Shown: in pieces, positions 19,101 through 26,454 of the stretch
Layout of the letters: the number at the start of each line of letters is the position of its first letter
Position numbering within the stretch: the first letter of the stretch is position 1
Source: CAG-1782 sp964418255
GTDB taxonomy: Bacteria > Bacillota > Clostridia > Christensenellales > DTU072
DNA length: 64,000 bases
Direction of reading: 5' to 3'
Assembly (NCBI GenBank): GCA_964418255.1
Contig: CAYQKV010000002.1
Coordinates: forward strand, 182,045 to 246,044
Notes under the pieces: model-generated
The model's database searches: none
The model's input: the letters and a program-made list of their open reading frames with translations, nothing else
What the model was told of the DNA's origin: nothing
Translations under genes and position numbers: made by a program

Positions 19101-20014
19101 AAACAGTCGGAGATTACGCGTTCAACGGTTGTATCGCGCTCGAAAGTCTTACTCTGCCGTCGATGACGGACGGAGAGGGCAACCCCGTCGCGCTTTCGTA
19201 TTACTTCGACGTTTTCACTCAGATGTCGAAATATTCCCTCGCCGCGGTGTCAATCGCTACGGATAAGCCTTACGAACTCGCCGATTACGCGTTCGCTTAT
19301 ATGGCTTCGATTAAGAGAATAAATCTGTCTCCGTCGCTTGCGGCGATAGGTAAATACGCTTTCCGTGACGTTACCGCGGATATAGACCTGTCCGATTGCC
19401 CGATTACCGAACTCGGAACGTACGCGTTCGCGGGATACGCGGGGGCGAAGGTACGGTTGCCGTCTAACCTTGCGAAAATAGGGGCTTACGCGTTCAAAGA
19501 CGCGGCGAACCTTGCGGAAGTAAGCATACCCGCGGGAGTGAACGCGATGGGAAGAGAGGCTTTTTCGGGATGCAAAGCGGAAATCGAATTTCTCGGGTAC
19601 TCGCTCGGCGAAATCGGAGAAAGGGCGTTTTACGGATATGCGGGAACAACGGTAAACCTGCCGTCGTCGGTTGCGGTTATCGGAAAAGAGGCGTTCGCGT
19701 CGTCTTCGATAGAAAAAATTTCCCTTGTCGGGATAACGGAAATATGCGAAAGCGCGTTCCGCGATTGCGTCAATATGACGGAGTTTACCGTAAACGCCGA
19801 GACGGCGAAACTCGGGGCTTACGCGTTCGCAGGATGCTATAAACTTACTTCGATAACTTTCGAAGGGCTTAACCCGCCGACCGCGGCGAACAGAGTTTTC
19901 GATACAGGCGGCGCGGTGATAACTATGTACGTGAAAACCAACGAAACCGCTTTCAGAAATTATTTCGAAGATTGCAAAGCGGGCGGGCATTATATCATTT
20001 CGATAATCAGATAA
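16160..20014 (+). CDS. large cell-surface lipoprotein with MBG-like and BspA-type leucine-rich repeats
   Basis: A 1284-residue exported protein. The N-terminus is a lipoprotein signal peptide: positive start, hydrophobic core and lipobox LTAC with lipidated Cys30. Residues about 35-120 form a bacterial Ig-like stretch. About eight MBG-like units follow, each opening with a phrase such as INKAxYD and containing YDGT-like turns and a GxY strand, to roughly residue 790. After a spacer there are about eleven LRR_5/BspA repeats (IGxxAFxxCxxLxxxxLP) to the end. There is no LPXTG motif or C-terminal anchor, so lipid is the anchor. Such proteins bind host or microbial ligands; the ligand is unknown. 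It lies behind galT with GGAGAG at 16151-16156. Confidence 0.88.
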   Translation: MKGKRQRINKIILCAAAITAVFLVAFLTACSGEITSLGLKETALTVNLNESVDLADYVVKEGRGKVMYSAENADIIELKGSVVKGLKEGNAAVMIMGGDFTARIAITVKDGRTVKLSFPDVTAFYSGNKYNITPEGSFPEGTEIRYFCGGVAFTGATEAGRYEITAEVKVPDGYNLICDDFNAVLTINKAHYDMSGVSFSNRTFAYDGTEKTVTISGVLPEGIAVTYKNNRGTEAGTYRATAEFSGENINYEKIGAMTSVLTIEPAVVALSDKGAGSFEKTYDGEDFVAEVTDLPEGASAQYFVRTEKENGGTEIKPCNEPPVFADAGEYVWYVKITAEKKTYENYRFTTENEIVELKGNEDGKYISDYIPISVKIKKAALNEGKFVLRKGEEIVTDAIYGEEITIGDESEGYSLKVEGDLPLGAKNEFDGRVTVNYKISGNEDFESVKNQFGNLDSGLYIVTATYGMPENYDKNYIALSEITFNLRINKATYDCSGMTFGTAETEAEYDGTVRVIEVEGYDPEEISVRYVIRKNGITESEILHAGKYSVTAKFTIIQDAANYNSISDRTVNFTVNPKKIAINEVTFAGAETVYDGQPVEVAVVAKNGLPDKVTVEYPKGNAFTNAGVYDAVAKFRFGDGEEDEGDYSFVINGTQVSSLGARVTIKKADFTSDNVGSIKPESGLTYFFGMKLSDVGFVSNENGFIAWENPDLLIGEMTPTGEVTDGIYFAYAVYNEDKRNYNDYRARVAITLKKAEIDLTGTAINDQFVARNASPVVAFGTRDYSDETKTLVEWTGSNLATVTVTGEKSGNYIIKGNTVFENVKLYLYDPTEYSYKAGSTLMTAYKGAATIISLPYGTTETSSRIFDSSSRTVAPVTQIIVPETVVLLPENTFYGATYLEKLIFESVACTPDYFQKLFGAAKPDGVKVTVKTDKEIAAKKFYGTDCVGEIEYLSPVSRIGAEAFGGCTSLKKFVYDCSELETVGDYAFNGCIALESLTLPSMTDGEGNPVALSYYFDVFTQMSKYSLAAVSIATDKPYELADYAFAYMASIKRINLSPSLAAIGKYAFRDVTADIDLSDCPITELGTYAFAGYAGAKVRLPSNLAKIGAYAFKDAANLAEVSIPAGVNAMGREAFSGCKAEIEFLGYSLGEIGERAFYGYAGTTVNLPSSVAVIGKEAFASSSIEKISLVGITEICESAFRDCVNMTEFTVNAETAKLGAYAFAGCYKLTSITFEGLNPPTAANRVFDTGGAVITMYVKTNETAFRNYFEDCKAGGHYIISIIR

Positions 20015-20052
20015 CTTTTCGGAATTTATCTTGTAACGAGAACGGTTTTTTT

Positions 20053-20076
20053 TGCGCGATTTAAGCGCGCATTTTT
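20053..20076 (+). terminator. Rho-independent terminator after the lipoprotein gene
   Basis: TGCGCG and CGCGCA pair around a 7-base loop and are followed by TTTTT. It lies 39 bases past the stop and separates the gal/lipoprotein unit from the ribosomal operon. Confidence 0.8.
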
Positions 20077-20243
20077 ACATTATTATATAAGGATAAGAGA
20101 ACCGACCGTTTCCGACCGAAAACCGCGGGAAGCGCGAGCGCGAAAAAAAGCGCGACACACACGGCAAGGGGCGCGGATAGAAGTATGGAATAAAAAAGTT
20201 CGGTTTTTTAACTGAAAAAATCGCAGGTTTAACCGAAAAACGT

Positions 20244-20273
20244 TTGACAAGGCGAGCCGCCGTGTGATATTAT
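20244..20273 (+). promoter_or_regulatory. S10 operon promoter
   Basis: TTGACA (20244-20249), 18-base spacer, TATTAT (20268-20273). This is the best sigma-A promoter ahead of rpsJ and would start transcription near 20280. From 20077 to 20243 I see no other feature. Confidence 0.8.
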
Positions 20274-20279
20274 ACCAGT

Positions 20280-20441
20280 TGCCGTAAAGGGAAGATGTAG
20301 GAGGTTACCGACACACACGGATAGTTTCTACGGACTTACGCGCCGCGAGACGGGGCGACTAACTGAGGCGGAAGGCTGCCGACCGGAAGCTGAAATACGG
20401 CGAAAAAAAATCGTTAGGCAAAAATACAGGAGGTAAGAAAA
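20280..20441 (+). promoter_or_regulatory. rpsJ 5' leader, about 160 nt, possible autoregulatory RNA
   Basis: GC-rich untranslated leader between the predicted transcription start and rpsJ. It contains complementary blocks (for example GCCGTAAA early and TACGGC late; CGCCGCGAG/GGGCG), suggesting structure. It does not obviously match the E. coli L4-binding S10 leader and I cannot assign it to a known family. The rpsJ ribosome-binding site AGGAGG is at its end. Confidence 0.4.
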
Positions 20442-20750
20442 ATGGCAGGTCAAAAGATTAGGATTAAATTGAAAGCCTATGACCACAATCTGATTGACAA
20501 TTCGGCGGCTAAAATCGTAGACGCCGTTAAGCGTACCGGCGCGAGCATTTCGGGACCGATACCGTTGCCGACAGAGAAAGAAATCGTTACGATTTTGCGC
20601 GCTACGCATAAGTACAAGGACGCACGCGAACAGTTCGAACTGCGCACGCACAAAAGACTTATCGACATTTACAACGCTACGGGAAAGACTACGGAGGCTC
20701 TTATGAAGCTCGACTTACCCGCGGGCGTCGATATTCAGATTAAGTTATAA
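20442..20750 (+). CDS. rpsJ: ribosomal protein S10 (also NusE)
   Basis: Head protein of the 30S subunit and, as NusE, a transcription antitermination factor. The 102 residues contain KIRIKLKAYDHNLID and the loop region RTHKRLIDIYN typical of S10. First gene of the superoperon, with AGGAGG 7 bases before the ATG. Predicted to be transcribed from the promoter at 20244 through a 160-nt leader. rplC follows after 14 bases. Confidence 0.98.
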   Translation: MAGQKIRIKLKAYDHNLIDNSAAKIVDAVKRTGASISGPIPLPTEKEIVTILRATHKYKDAREQFELRTHKRLIDIYNATGKTTEALMKLDLPAGVDIQIKL

Positions 20751-20764
20751 ACAGGAGGCTTGTT

Positions 20765-21406
20765 ATGAACAAAGGCATTTTAGGACGCAAATTGGGAATG
20801 AGCCAGATTTTTACGGAAAACGGACAGATGATACCCGTTACCGTAATCGAGGCGGGTCCCTGCTCGGTAGTTCAAATCAAGACCGTTGCGAAAGAGGGAT
20901 ACGACGCGGTTCAGCTCGGTTTTGCGGACGCGAAACAGAGTAAAGACGGCAAATATCCTCGCGTAACCAAACCTCTCGAAGGACATTATGCGAAAGCGGG
21001 CGTCGCCCCCAAAAAATATCTTCACGAATTCCGTTTCGACAGTATGGAAGGATACGAAGTGGGCGGCACGGTTACCTGCGACAAATTCGCGATAGGAGAC
21101 AAAGTCGCGGTTGTGGGCAAAACGCGAGGCAGAGGTTACACGGGCGTTATTCAGAGATGGAATCAGCAGAGAGTGGGTTCTATGTCTCACGGTACCGGAC
21201 CTATCCACAGGTCGGTCGGTTCTATGAGCGCGAACTCCGACCCCAGCAGAGTTTTCAAGAACAAACATATGCCGGGTCAATACGGTAACGAACAGGTTAC
21301 GATTAAGAACCTCGAAGTAGTGCGTATCGACTCCGCTCGCAATCTGCTTTTCGTTAAAGGCGGTATTCCCGGACCCAAAGGCAGTTTCGTGATTGTCAAG
21401 GCGTAA
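20765..21406 (+). CDS. rplC: ribosomal protein L3
   Basis: Early-assembly 50S protein whose loop reaches toward the peptidyl-transferase centre. The start MNKGILGRKLGMSQIF and the tip region VGSMSHGTGPIHRSVGSM are diagnostic. At 213 residues it is full length. ATG 20765 follows AGGAGG. Lies between rpsJ and rplD in the canonical S10 order, with intergenic gaps of 14 bases on each side. Confidence 0.98.
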   Translation: MNKGILGRKLGMSQIFTENGQMIPVTVIEAGPCSVVQIKTVAKEGYDAVQLGFADAKQSKDGKYPRVTKPLEGHYAKAGVAPKKYLHEFRFDSMEGYEVGGTVTCDKFAIGDKVAVVGKTRGRGYTGVIQRWNQQRVGSMSHGTGPIHRSVGSMSANSDPSRVFKNKHMPGQYGNEQVTIKNLEVVRIDSARNLLFVKGGIPGPKGSFVIVKA

Positions 21407-21420
21407 GGAGGAGGTAGAAA

Positions 21421-22041
21421 ATGGAATTAAAAGTTTTCAACACGTTAGGAAAAGAGGTCGGCTCGGTGACGGTAAGCGACAAAGTATTCGGAGCGGAATA
21501 CAACGAGGCGCTTATTCATCAGGTCGTCGTCGCTCAGCTTGCAAATAAAAGACAAGGAACGAAGAGCACTCTTACCCGTACCGAAGTAAGCGGAGGCGGT
21601 ATCAAACCGTGGAGACAGAAAGGAACGGGCAGAGCGAGACAGGGAAGCATCCGTTCTCCTCAGTGGAGACACGGCGGCGTGGTTTTCGCGCCGAAGCCGA
21701 GAGACTTCTCCAAAAAAATCAACAAGAGAATGAAAGCCGCCGCTATGGTGAGCACGCTCAGTCAGAAAGTGAGACAGGACGAAATCGTCGTGCTCGACAA
21801 GATAGAGCTTGCGGAAGGAAAAACCAGACTTATGGCGGAAATCTGCAAAAATCTCGACGCGGGAAAGAAAGCGTTGTTCGTACTCGGTTCGGAGAACGAA
21901 AACGTGGTAAGAGCGACCAACAACCTTCCCGAAGCCGCCGTGTGCGACGCAAGCCTCGTCAACGTATACGATTTGGTGAGAGCGGGCAAAGTGTTCGTTA
22001 CGGTGGACGCGATTAAAGTAATCGAGGAGGCAAACGAATAA
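21421..22041 (+). CDS. rplD: ribosomal protein L4
   Basis: 50S protein lining the exit tunnel; in enterobacteria also the translational regulator of this operon. The extended loop is visible in GGIKPWRQKGTGRARQGSIRSPQWRHGG (about residues 60-87), which reaches the tunnel constriction. The length of 206 residues is usual. Its stop and the rplW start share a base (TAATG), so translation is coupled. Whether L4 regulates this operon here is not known. Confidence 0.98.
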   Translation: MELKVFNTLGKEVGSVTVSDKVFGAEYNEALIHQVVVAQLANKRQGTKSTLTRTEVSGGGIKPWRQKGTGRARQGSIRSPQWRHGGVVFAPKPRDFSKKINKRMKAAAMVSTLSQKVRQDEIVVLDKIELAEGKTRLMAEICKNLDAGKKALFVLGSENENVVRATNNLPEAAVCDASLVNVYDLVRAGKVFVTVDAIKVIEEANE

Positions 22042-22331
22042 TGACAGCTTACGACGTTATCAAGAAACCGGTTCTCAGCGAAAAAAGCTACGCGGGAATA
22101 CCGGGAAAGAATTACACGTTCATCGTTGACAAAAAAGCGACTAAGTTCGATATAAAAGCCGCCGTTGAACAGGCGTTCGGAGTTAAAGTGGCGAAAGTCA
22201 ACGTGGTAAACTACGACGGCAAAATCAAGCGTATGGGAAGAAACGAAGGCAGACAGTCGTCTTTCAAGAAGGCTTACGTTAAGCTCACCGAGGACAGCAA
22301 GCCCATCGAATTCTTCGAGAGCTTATCATAA
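22041..22331 (+). CDS. rplW: ribosomal protein L23
   Basis: 50S protein at the tunnel exit, docking site for trigger factor and the signal recognition particle. Starts MTAYDVIKKPVLSEKSY, the family signature, and carries the basic extended loop KRMGRNEGRQSSFKKAYV. 96 residues, normal. Overlaps the rplD stop by one base and is followed by rplB after 18 bases. Confidence 0.97.
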   Translation: MTAYDVIKKPVLSEKSYAGIPGKNYTFIVDKKATKFDIKAAVEQAFGVKVAKVNVVNYDGKIKRMGRNEGRQSSFKKAYVKLTEDSKPIEFFESLS

Positions 22332-22349
22332 CAAGGGAGGTTCAACAAA

Positions 22350-23177
22350 ATGGGTATTAAAAGATTTAAGGCGATAACTCCCGCCCGCAGACAGTACACG
22401 GTAAGCGATTTTGCGGAACTTTCGGGAAGCAAGCCCGAAAGAAGTTTGCTTGAAAGCAAAAGCAAGACCGGCGGAAGAAACGCTACCGGAAGAATAACGG
22501 TAAGACATATCGGCGGCGGTAACAGACAGAAATACCGTAAAATCGATTTCAAACGCAACAAGGACGGAATTCCCGCTACGGTAAAATCGGTCGAATACGA
22601 CCCGAACCGTTCGGCGAACATCGCGCTCGTAGCTTACGCGGACGGAGAAAAGAAATACATTCTCGCTCCTCTCGGACTTACCGTAGGCGATAAAATCGTC
22701 AGCGGGGAAGGCGCGGACATCAAAGTGGGAAACTGCTTGAAGCTCAAAGACATTCCCGTAGGTACGATGGTTCATAACATCGAGTTCCAGCCGAACAAAG
22801 GCGGACAGATTGCGAGAAGCGCGGGAAGCGCGGCGCAGCTTATGGCAAAGGAAAACGGCAAAGCGACGCTCCGTATGCCCAGCGGCGAAATGCGTTATAT
22901 CCCTCTCGAATGCAGAGCTACGATAGGACAGGTCGGAAACCTCGAGCACGAAATCGTAAGCCTCGGCAAAGCGGGACGTAAAAGACATATGGGCGTTAAG
23001 CCGACCGTACGCGGCGTAGTTATGAATCCTTGCGACCATAAGCACGGCGGCGGCGAGGGCAAGAGCCCGATAGGCTTGCCCGGACCTGTAACTCCGTGGG
23101 GTAAACCCGCGCTCGGTTACAAGACGCGCAAGAAGAAGAAACCTTCTTCGAGATTCATAATCAAACGTATAAATTAG
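22350..23177 (+). CDS. rplB: ribosomal protein L2
   Basis: Core 50S protein needed for subunit joining and peptidyl transfer. Shows the RNA-binding core (GGGNRQKYRKIDFKR) and the C-terminal segment with the conserved His region MNPCDHKHGGGEGKSPIG followed by the basic tail TRKKKKPSSRFIIKR. 275 residues, full length. AGGGAGG precedes its ATG. Standard position between rplW and rpsS. Confidence 0.99.
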   Translation: MGIKRFKAITPARRQYTVSDFAELSGSKPERSLLESKSKTGGRNATGRITVRHIGGGNRQKYRKIDFKRNKDGIPATVKSVEYDPNRSANIALVAYADGEKKYILAPLGLTVGDKIVSGEGADIKVGNCLKLKDIPVGTMVHNIEFQPNKGGQIARSAGSAAQLMAKENGKATLRMPSGEMRYIPLECRATIGQVGNLEHEIVSLGKAGRKRHMGVKPTVRGVVMNPCDHKHGGGEGKSPIGLPGPVTPWGKPALGYKTRKKKKPSSRFIIKRIN

Positions 23178-23187
23178 GAGGACGCAA

Positions 23188-23466
23188 ATGAGCAGAGCTA
23201 ATAAGATGCCTTACGTTGAGAAGAGTCTGAAAACGAAAATTCTCAAAATGAACGAGGCAAACGAAAAGAAAGTAATCAAGACGTGGTCGCGCGCCTCCAC
23301 GATATATCCCGAGTTTGTCGGACATACGATAGCGGTGCACGACGGAAAGAAACACGTTCCCGTATATATCACCGAAGATATGGTAGGACTCAAACTTGGC
23401 GAATTCGCGCCCACCCGTACCTTCCGCGGACACGCCGGAAGCAAAACGACAGGCGGAAAGAATTAG
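23188..23466 (+). CDS. rpsS: ribosomal protein S19
   Basis: 30S head protein forming a bridge with S13. The C-terminal signature FAPTRTFRGHAG is present, as is IYPEFVGHTIAVHDGKKHVPVYI. The N-terminus reads MSRANKMPYVEKSL where most bacteria have SRSLKKGPYV, a small lineage variation. 92 residues. AGGAGG sits 6 bases before the ATG. Confidence 0.98.
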   Translation: MSRANKMPYVEKSLKTKILKMNEANEKKVIKTWSRASTIYPEFVGHTIAVHDGKKHVPVYITEDMVGLKLGEFAPTRTFRGHAGSKTTGGKN

Positions 23467-23476
23467 GAGGTAACAA

Positions 23477-23860
23477 ATGGGCAGAACTTACGCAAAAGCG
23501 GTAAAGAGAGCGGAGAATAAGGACAGAAGACCTATGGCGAAAGCGAGGTACATCCGTATTTCTCCCTACAAAGTAAGAGCGGTGCTGGACGTTATCAGAG
23601 GTAAAAAGTACAGAGAAGCGGTAGCAATCCTCGAAAACCTCAACAAATCGAGCAGCGAGCCGATACTCAAAGTGGTAAAGAGCGCGGGCGCGAACGCCGA
23701 GAACAACCTCGGAATGAACGTCGAGACGCTTTACGTAGCGGAGTGCTACGCAGACCAGGGACCGACGCTCAAAAGATACATTCCGAAAGCGCACGGCAGA
23801 GCGGGCGGACTTCTGAAAAGAACCAGCCACATCACAGTCATTCTTGACGAAATCAAATAA
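23477..23860 (+). CDS. rplV: ribosomal protein L22 with N-terminal extension
   Basis: 50S protein whose hairpin lines the exit tunnel; the hairpin tip region KRYIPKAHGRAGGLLKRTSH is present. The canonical start would be at MAKARYIRISPYKVR, residue 20 of this frame, but the strong site GGAGG lies before ATG 23477 and none precedes 23534, so I keep the 19-residue basic extension GRTYAKAVKRAENKDRRP. 127 residues total against about 112 usual. Confidence 0.95.
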   Translation: MGRTYAKAVKRAENKDRRPMAKARYIRISPYKVRAVLDVIRGKKYREAVAILENLNKSSSEPILKVVKSAGANAENNLGMNVETLYVAECYADQGPTLKRYIPKAHGRAGGLLKRTSHITVILDEIK

Positions 23861-23874
23861 AGGAGGTAAGCGAA

Positions 23875-24552
23875 ATGGGACAGAAAGTTAATCCGCACGG
23901 TTTAAGAGTCGGCGTAATATCCGACTGGGATACGCAATGGTATGCCGACAAAAAGAGTTTCGCTGCATTCCTTAGCGAAGACAATCAGATAAGAAAGGCG
24001 CTCAAAGCGAAGTATTACAACGCTTCGATAAGCAAAATTTCCATCGAAAGAGCGGCGAACACGATTACCGTAAACATTTTCTGCGGAAGACCGGGCGTAG
24101 CTATCGGTAAAGACGCGGCGGGAATTGCCGACATCAAGAAAATCGTGGAAAAAATCGTGAATAAGAAAGACGATAAGAGCGCGAACAAAACGGTGAACAT
24201 CAACGTTCTCGAAGTAAAGAAAGTCGATATCGACGCGCAGCTTGCCGCTGAAAGCATCGCGTCCAGCCTCGAAAAGAGAATCCAGTTCCGCAGAGCTATG
24301 AAACAGGTAATGGGAAGAGCTATGAAAGCGGGCGCGAAGGGAATCAAAACGATGGTAAGCGGACGTCTCGACGGCGCGGAAATCGCGAGAAGCGAGCATT
24401 ACAGCGAAGGAAGCATTCCTCTGCAAACGCTCAGAGCGAATATCGATTACGGTTTCGCGGAAGCGAAAACCACCTACGGTATCATCGGCGTAAAAGTATG
24501 GATATACAAAGGCGAGGTTTTTGCCAAGCAGAACAAAGGAGGTAACGACTGA
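23875..24552 (+). CDS. rpsC: ribosomal protein S3
   Basis: 30S protein at the mRNA entry channel with helicase-assisting basic residues. N-terminal MGQKVNPHGLRVGVISDWDT, a KH domain with GRPGVAIGKD (GxxG-type loop) near residues 76-86, and a C-terminal domain with GVKVWIYKGEVF. 225 residues, usual. AGGAGG precedes ATG 23875. Its last codons contain the ribosome-binding site of rplP. Confidence 0.98.
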   Translation: MGQKVNPHGLRVGVISDWDTQWYADKKSFAAFLSEDNQIRKALKAKYYNASISKISIERAANTITVNIFCGRPGVAIGKDAAGIADIKKIVEKIVNKKDDKSANKTVNINVLEVKKVDIDAQLAAESIASSLEKRIQFRRAMKQVMGRAMKAGAKGIKTMVSGRLDGAEIARSEHYSEGSIPLQTLRANIDYGFAEAKTTYGIIGVKVWIYKGEVFAKQNKGGND

Positions 24553-24554
24553 TT

Positions 24555-24986
24555 ATGTTAATGCCTAAAAGAGTTAAAAGAAGAAAACAGCAGAGAGGCA
24601 GAATGACGGGAAGAGCCAACAAAGGCAACAAGATTGCTTACGGCGAATACGCTCTCGTCGCTATGGAGCCCAGCTGGATTACGAGCAATCAGATAGAAGC
24701 CGCGCGTGTAGCTATGACGAGATACATCAAGCGTGGCGGACAGGTATGGGTGAACATATTCCCGCACAAACCCGTTACGAAGAAGCCTGCCGAAACCAGA
24801 ATGGGTTCGGGAAAAGGCAGCCCGGAGTACTGGGTAGCGGTAGTTAAACCCGACAGAGTACTGTTCGAAATGGCGGGGATACCCGAAGATGTCGCGAGAG
24901 AAGCGCTCAGACTTGCGGCGAACAAACTGCCGATTAAGTGCAAGTTCGTCAAGAAAGCGGATATGCCCGAAGGAGGAGAACAATAA
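24555..24986 (+). CDS. rplP: ribosomal protein L16
   Basis: 50S protein near the A-site tRNA. Starts MLMPKRVKRRKQQRGRM, the family form, so ATG 24555 is preferred to the second Met codon at 24561. The conserved loop with the arginine that is hydroxylated in some bacteria is present in KPAETRMGSGKGSPEYWVA. 143 residues. AAAGGAGG at 24536-24543 lies within rpsC. The stop overlaps the rpmC start (TAATG). Confidence 0.98.
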   Translation: MLMPKRVKRRKQQRGRMTGRANKGNKIAYGEYALVAMEPSWITSNQIEAARVAMTRYIKRGGQVWVNIFPHKPVTKKPAETRMGSGKGSPEYWVAVVKPDRVLFEMAGIPEDVAREALRLAANKLPIKCKFVKKADMPEGGEQ

Positions 24987-25231
24987 TGAAAAGCGCAAAG
25001 TTTTTTGAAATGAGCACGAAAGAGCTTCAAGATAAACTGACGGAAAAGAAGATGGAATTATTCAATCTCCGTTTCAAACACGCTACTCAGCAGCTCAGCA
25101 ATCCTTCGGTAATGGTAGAATGCAAGAAAGACATCGCAAAAATCAAGACCATTCTCCGTCAGAGAGAGCTTAACATTTCTTCCGAGCCGGTAAAAGCCGA
25201 AAAGGCGACCAGAAAGAGCGCGAAGAAGTAA
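24986..25231 (+). CDS. rpmC: ribosomal protein L29
   Basis: Small helical 50S protein at the tunnel exit. ATG 24986 overlaps the rplP stop and follows GGAGGAG; the longer frame from 24938 would read into rplP and is rejected. The two-helix core is KELQDKLTEKKMELFNLRFKHATQQLSNPS with the C-terminal KTILRQREL. About 17 extra residues (VKAEKATRKSAKK) extend past the normal end, giving 81 residues instead of about 65. Confidence 0.96.
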   Translation: MKSAKFFEMSTKELQDKLTEKKMELFNLRFKHATQQLSNPSVMVECKKDIAKIKTILRQRELNISSEPVKAEKATRKSAKK

Positions 25232-25249
25232 TAGAGGAGGAATCGGAAA

Positions 25250-25507
25250 ATGGAAGAAAGAAATTTGAGAAAGAGCAGAGTAGGGACGGTAGTAAGCGAC
25301 AAGATGGACAAAACCGTAGTCGTAGCCGTCGTTACCAAGGTTAAACACCCTCTCTATAAGAAATATATCACCCAAACAAAGAAATTCAAGGCGCACGACG
25401 AGCAGAACGAATGCCGCAACGGCGACAAAGTGAAGATTACCGAAACCAGACCTTTGTCCAAAGATAAATGCTGGCGCGTAGCCGAGATTATCGAAAAGGC
25501 TAAATAA
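25250..25507 (+). CDS. rpsQ: ribosomal protein S17
   Basis: 30S assembly protein with an OB fold. Signature strands VGTVVSDKMDKTVVVAV and the HPLYKKYI loop are clear, as is GDKVKITETRPLSKDKCWRV. 85 residues, normal. AGGAGG lies before ATG 25250. Canonical neighbour of rpmC and rplN. Confidence 0.98.
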   Translation: MEERNLRKSRVGTVVSDKMDKTVVVAVVTKVKHPLYKKYITQTKKFKAHDEQNECRNGDKVKITETRPLSKDKCWRVAEIIEKAK

Positions 25508-25522
25508 CAGGAGGAAGCGGAA

Positions 25523-25891
25523 ATGATACAAGCACAAACAAGGTTGAAAGTCGCGGACAACTCCGGAGCGAAAGAGATAATGTGCATAAAGGTTATGGGC
25601 GGTTCCTTCGTAAGAAGCGGAAATATCGGAGACGTAATCGTCGCTTCGGTTAAATCCGTTATCCCCAACGGGACGGTAAAGAAGGGACAGGTAGTCAAAG
25701 CGGTTATCGTAAGAACGACGAAAGGTATAATGAGACCGGACGGCTCGCATATCAGGTTCGACGACAACGCGGCGGTTATCATCGATTCGCAGAAACAGCC
25801 TGTGGGAACCCGTATTTTCGGACCCATAGCAAGAGAGCTGAGAGATAAAGATTATATGAAAATCATTTCTCTCGCGCCCGAAGTGCTGTAA
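25523..25891 (+). CDS. rplN: ribosomal protein L14
   Basis: 50S interface protein, target of the silencing factor RsfS. Starts MIQAQTRLKVADNSGAKEIMCIKV and contains GDVIVASVKSVIPNGTVKKG and the conserved end IISLAPEVL. 122 residues, exactly the family length. AGGAGG precedes the ATG. Confidence 0.99.
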   Translation: MIQAQTRLKVADNSGAKEIMCIKVMGGSFVRSGNIGDVIVASVKSVIPNGTVKKGQVVKAVIVRTTKGIMRPDGSHIRFDDNAAVIIDSQKQPVGTRIFGPIARELRDKDYMKIISLAPEVL

Positions 25892-25902
25892 GGAGGTAGA
25901 CA

Positions 25903-26442
25903 ATGAGTTTCAGCGTAAAGAAAGGCGATTACGTAAAGATAATCGCAGGAAACGATAAAGGCAAATTCGGTCAAATCGTCGCGGTCGACAGAAAAGCGGG
26001 GAGAGTTACCGTAGAAGGTAAAGACCTCAGCGTAGTAAAGAAAGCCGTAAGAGCGAGAAAGGCGTCGGATAAAGCCGGTATAATCGAACTGCCGAAGTCT
26101 ACCGACATCAGCAACGTTATGCCCGTGTGCGCGGCTTGCGGAAAAGCTACGAGAGTACGTCACGCGGAAGTAGACGGCAAGAAAGTCCGTATCTGCGCGA
26201 AATGCGGAGCGGTTCTCGAAACCAAGAAAGCCAAGGACGACAAGAAGACCAAAGCTACCACGAGAAGGAAGAAGAAGGTCGAAGCGCCCGTAGAAGAAGT
26301 CAAAGCGGAAGAAGTCAAGACGGAAGAAGCGAACGCGGAACCCGCCGTTAAGACGACTACGAGAAGAAGAAAGAAAGCCGAAGCGCCCGCGGAAGAAGTA
26401 ACGACCGAAAGCGCAAGCGCGGAAAAAGCGGACGCAGAGTAG
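25903..26442 (+). CDS. rplX: ribosomal protein L24 with long charged C-terminal extension
   Basis: 50S assembly-initiator protein. The KOW motif (residues about 6-40) and a four-cysteine zinc ribbon (C76, C79, C98, C101) make a normal 105-residue L24. It then continues for about 72 residues of Lys/Arg/Glu/Ala-rich low-complexity sequence. A block of TTRR-KKK-EAP-EEV type occurs twice (about 119-132 and 151-166), so the tail grew by duplication. The reading frame ends cleanly and rplE follows after 12 bases with GGAGG, so this is not a frameshift. The tail's role is unknown; it is probably disordered. Confidence 0.95.
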   Translation: MSFSVKKGDYVKIIAGNDKGKFGQIVAVDRKAGRVTVEGKDLSVVKKAVRARKASDKAGIIELPKSTDISNVMPVCAACGKATRVRHAEVDGKKVRICAKCGAVLETKKAKDDKKTKATTRRKKKVEAPVEEVKAEEVKTEEANAEPAVKTTTRRRKKAEAPAEEVTTESASAEKADAE

Positions 26443-26454
26443 GAGGAACGATAA

